This document shows, piece after piece, positions 8,021 to 10,463 of a stretch of DNA of 10,463 nucleotides. This DNA is from Temnopleurus reevesii (taxonomy: Eukaryota > Echinodermata > Echinoidea > Temnopleuroida > Temnopleuridae), in the NCBI GenBank assembly GCA_036244855.1, contig BQKZ01001629.1:2572-13034 (forward strand). Reading direction: 5' to 3'. The position numbers were made by a program, and so were the translations under genes. A model generated the notes under the pieces. It made no database searches. It was not told where the DNA came from and saw nothing but the letters and a program-made list of their open reading frames with translations. Positions within the stretch are counted from its first letter, which is position 1; every line of letters begins with the position of its first letter.

Positions 8021-8151
8021 TTTATATGTACATTGTAAATTGTTTTTAATGTGATTTTATATGTACATTGTAATTTTTTAATGTGATTTTATATGAACAT
8101 TGTAATTTTTTATGTGATTTTATATGTAGATTGTAATATTTTTAATGTGAT
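8021..8151 (+). repeat. Four-copy 31-35-bp tandem repeat in LINE 3' UTR
   Basis: Units begin TTTATATGTACATTGTAA and end AATGTGAT, at 8021-8055, 8056-8087, 8088-8118 and 8119-8151. They differ by single substitutions (GAACAT, GTAGAT) and T-tract length. The array lies directly before the 3' tail. Repeats near the 3' end of LINE RNA can belong to the region the reverse transcriptase recognises; that role is inference here. Confidence 0.9.
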
Positions 8152-8160
8152 TTTGATAGA

Positions 8161-8177
8161 AATAAAATGAAATGAAA
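8161..8177 (+). other. LINE 3' terminal tail with AATAAA
   Basis: AATAAAATGAAATGAAA: a canonical polyadenylation hexamer (8161-8166) running into two ATGAA pentamers. This marks the likely 3' end of the element. Downstream sequence (ATTCGGGG onward) no longer fits the pattern. Confidence 0.7.
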
Positions 8178-8299
8178 CATTCGGGGTGAGAAGTTGAGAG
8201 AAGAAAATTTCCTAATAAGATTGAAAAAAATTTAAATCCGAAATGTCTACACTGTCAATATATACAATTTGTCTCTTGTTCAAAATAGATTGGGCTGTT

Positions 8300-8447
8300 T
8301 TGGGGCCTGTAATATAAAAGCGATGCTGTACTATGAATTAAAAATTAAAAATTAATTAATCGTATCTATACTGGAAACCTTTTTCCATTGACTTACGATT
8401 ATTATTCATCGGAAGTTCAATTGCATCTTATATGTTACAGGCCCCAA
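8300..8447. repeat. Hairpin element of about 148 bp
   Basis: TTGGGGCCTGTAA at 8300-8312 is the exact reverse complement of 8435-8447. A second pair lies inside: TAATCGTA at 8357-8364 and TACGATTA at 8394-8401. Between these, CGATGCTG and ATTGCATC (about 8321 and 8420) pair loosely. The whole block can fold into one interrupted stem, as a small MITE or foldback element would. No clear target-site duplication. Confidence 0.65.
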
Positions 8448-9128
8448 GAAGATATATTTTGTTTGTCTTACAGCAAACTGTATCAGTTCTGGAACAAGCA
8501 TTCTCATAATAGAAGTACATTTTATCTACAATGTTTTTATTTCCAAAGTAAAACGCATGCATAANTTTTTTCACAAATAACTCATTATATTATGAACCTT
8601 TCATGAAAACTATTTAGAACCCGTTTTGTGTTTCCTTGAACATCCATATAGGTACATTTTTTCTAAAAGTGTTTCTCAGTACAAGTTGTACATCATTACG
8701 TTAACACATTATGACTCTTTATAAATTCATGTAATTTTGATTAATGAGTTCGTCTGCAGGCAATTCAATCCACTGATGCCTTACCAAACCGAATCACTTT
8801 CGAAATTAACAAATGAAATTTAATACAATAAGCCACTGTCTAAGTCAGCTTACTAGAATTTCCTCGCTTTATTATTAGCATATTGTCTGTCCTCCATACA
8901 GCTAACGTGTGCCATCCATCTCCTCATATAACCAATTATAATAGATGACGCTCAATTATCATTAAGCCCATGAGGAGAAGCATGAAGTTGAGAAAGTTAA
9001 TATATTATCGGGAGAACTGTCTCATAGAAACATAGCACTTAAAGATTTCAACGTGATTATGGCAAAAGTCTGTTTTTAGACTGTAAAGCACCGCGAGCGT
9101 CAGTGTGGCGAGTTATTTTTATCACCGA
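8448..9128. other. AT-rich stretch without a supportable gene
   Basis: No exon, RNA gene or repeat recognised. One undetermined base (N) is at 8565, just before a T6 run. Confidence 0.55.
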
Positions 9129-9272
9129 TTTATTGTTATTATTGATTAATGATATCATGTTACCATCATTGTTATTATTATTACTATTATTATCATTATT
9201 ACCATTATCACTTTTATGATTATTGTTTTCATTATCATCATCACCATCATTATCATAATCATCATTACTCTA
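9129..9272. repeat. Imperfect ATT/ATC trinucleotide tract
   Basis: About 140 bases dominated by TTA, TTG, TCA and ATC triplets, for example TTATTATTATTACTATTATT and ATTATCATCATCACCATC. Interruptions are frequent, so this is an old microsatellite. Confidence 0.9.
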
Positions 9273-9314
9273 TGTTTTTGTTGATAAAGTTCTGATTATC
9301 CCCTAAACTGCTGC

Positions 9315-9332
9315 GGGCCACTTTTGTGGCCC
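9315..9332. other. Perfect 7-bp stem, TTTT loop
   Basis: GGGCCAC, TTTT, GTGGCCC. The stem is GC-rich in an AT-rich neighbourhood. It is compact like a histone mRNA 3' hairpin, but the stem and loop sequence do not fit that consensus and no histone frame is upstream. Function unknown; chance is possible. Confidence 0.4.
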
Positions 9333-10463
9333 AAGAACTTGAAACTGCCATACCTAAAATCTGTGTGCATGACAAGAGGATACAGAACTATTGTGCATGA
9401 ACCACTTTCTCAAGCATCCATTTGATATTAGTTGTCAATAGTCATTCAGGACTCTAGGCTGAAAAGAATTCTTCCAAACTTCAGTGGCATTACACAATGG
9501 ACTGATATGTTAGGACATGAATCAAATTCTTTGCGAGCTCATTATTGATACACACAGAACTTTAGTACAGGGCTTTGACTTTCACTTCGATTTGACCCCT
9601 AATTACATATTCATAGCATTGTTGTAGGAAGGACCATTTTCTAAAAAAAACTGTAATATGTTTTGCCATGATATTGTACAGTATTTGAAAATAAGTTTTG
9701 TAAATTCCAGAATCATACCACTAACATTTATAACAAAAATAAAGTTCAAAGTAACCTATGTTTTTTGTGGTATTTATTGCATCAAGAAAAGTGTTCAGCA
9801 GTTTATGGGTTAATGTTAGCTCGTAAATGTCATGATGCTGGACCGCAAACAGGGAATGATGATGTCTATAGATGAAAAAAAAAAGATTCACGAACTTTCT
9901 ATGTTGCTGTGATAAACCATCATGTTTCCAGCTTACATAATGTTTTTTAATGTACATTTAATAACATCGATATTAATATTCAGTACAAGCATGCACTATG
10001 CAATGTATGCATGATTCTTCAGTCTATGTTGACTTTCCCAGCGTTTTGCCAGAAAGCATTCATTTTGCCTCCTGGGTGAGAGAGTCTACCCAATAACCCT
10101 CTGGCCCTTTTATCAAAATAGCAATCTAAAATTTACAAAGTGCGTGTTATATTACAAACCATTGCATGTTTTCCATTTTCTTGCAATTTGTAGATAAATA
10201 TTACGATAAATTTAAGATAAATATAATTAAAGTTAATGGTTTTAATTGAATTCGATGCGGAAAAGTAATGCATTCCGTTTTTCTCAGCAGTAGCAGACAG
10301 CATCAATAAATGGTGGTTGTGAGACAAATGAATTTCTTTGCAAATATTTGCTAATAGTAATTTCTAATTTCTACACTCTTTCCAAAGACACATGGTTTGA
10401 AACATTACTGTACTGGCATCGATGCAAACAACTGGAAACTAGTTTTTAGAATGCTTAAATATA
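9333..10463. other. AT-rich stretch without a supportable gene
   Basis: No exon, RNA gene or sizeable repeat. The open frames at 9721-9957 and 10133-10327 (minus) show no family motif and have ordinary AT-rich composition. GAGAGTCTACCCA at 10080-10092 is identical to the terminal sequence of the MITE at 716-1275 and may be a fragment of another copy. Confidence 0.55.

Larger units (their letters stand above)
6184..8177 (+). mobile_element. 5'-truncated non-LTR retrotransposon (CR1/L2/Jockey superfamily)
   Basis: This is the 3' part of a LINE: polymerase region, C-terminal tail, 3' UTR and 3' tail. The endonuclease and 5' end are absent, as expected when target-primed reverse transcription aborts early. 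The 3' UTR (7764-8160) holds a four-unit tandem repeat, and the element ends in an AATAAAATGAAATGAAA tail. Short tandem-repeat tails rather than poly(A) are common in CR1/L2-type elements. A second element interrupts it at 7250-7625. A weak TTCGG at both flanks (about 6165 and 8180) is too short to accept as a target-site duplication. Clade assignment within the superfamily is not possible by eye. Confidence 0.9.

Noticed and set aside
6161..8187. TTCGG target-site duplication for the LINE
   Set aside because: Only five bases match and the 5' junction is not fixed, so chance cannot be excluded.
9129..9272. CRISPR-like or regulatory repeat array
   Set aside because: No fixed repeat and spacer lengths; it is an irregular ATT/ATC microsatellite.
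9315..9332. Histone mRNA 3' stem-loop
   Set aside because: Stem and loop sequence differ from the histone consensus and no histone coding sequence is present.

Overview
This window looks like non-coding, repeat-rich nuclear DNA from an animal, most likely a marine invertebrate. It is AT-rich. It carries long (GA)n and (CA)n microsatellites, a decayed non-LTR retrotransposon and several short inverted-repeat elements. One ambiguous base (N at 8565) points to a draft assembly. The irregular ATT/ATC trinucleotide tract and the abundance of foldback elements would fit a sea urchin or another deuterostome, or a mollusc. That placement is an impression, not a result. I see no bacterial or viral gene organisation, no rRNA or tRNA gene, and no convincing host exon.

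Layout. 1-110: a foldback repeat with a perfect 32-bp stem, probably clipped by the window edge. 716-1275: a 552-bp element with long imperfect inverted arms, flanked by TTAA on both sides (a piggyBac-style MITE candidate). 1504-2141: three copies, in two orientations, of a short repeat built around TCGGGCAAGC. 2371-2452: a (GA)n microsatellite. 2453-4070: long AT-rich stretch with no supportable gene. 4071-4271: a 71-bp-arm inverted repeat whose right arm opens a tandem segmental duplication, unit A 4202-4942 and unit B 4966-5861. Each unit holds a large purine-rich microsatellite at the same relative place.

6184-8177: the 3' half of a LINE of the CR1/L2/Jockey superfamily, on the + strand. 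It contains reverse transcriptase motifs, the C-terminus and stop of the polyprotein, a 3' UTR with a four-copy 31-35-bp tandem repeat, and an ATGAA-type 3' tail. It is dead: 5'-truncated, with at least eight frame changes, and interrupted by a 376-bp GC-richer insertion at 7250-7625 flanked by TTAA. Removing that insertion in thought gives an uninterrupted reading frame across the junction, which is good evidence for the insertion boundaries.

8300-8447: a small hairpin element. 9129-9272: the trinucleotide tract. The remainder is unremarkable AT-rich sequence. No set of genes here works together. The window records layered mobile-element activity (LINE insertion, decay, later MITE insertion), local segmental duplication and microsatellite growth.
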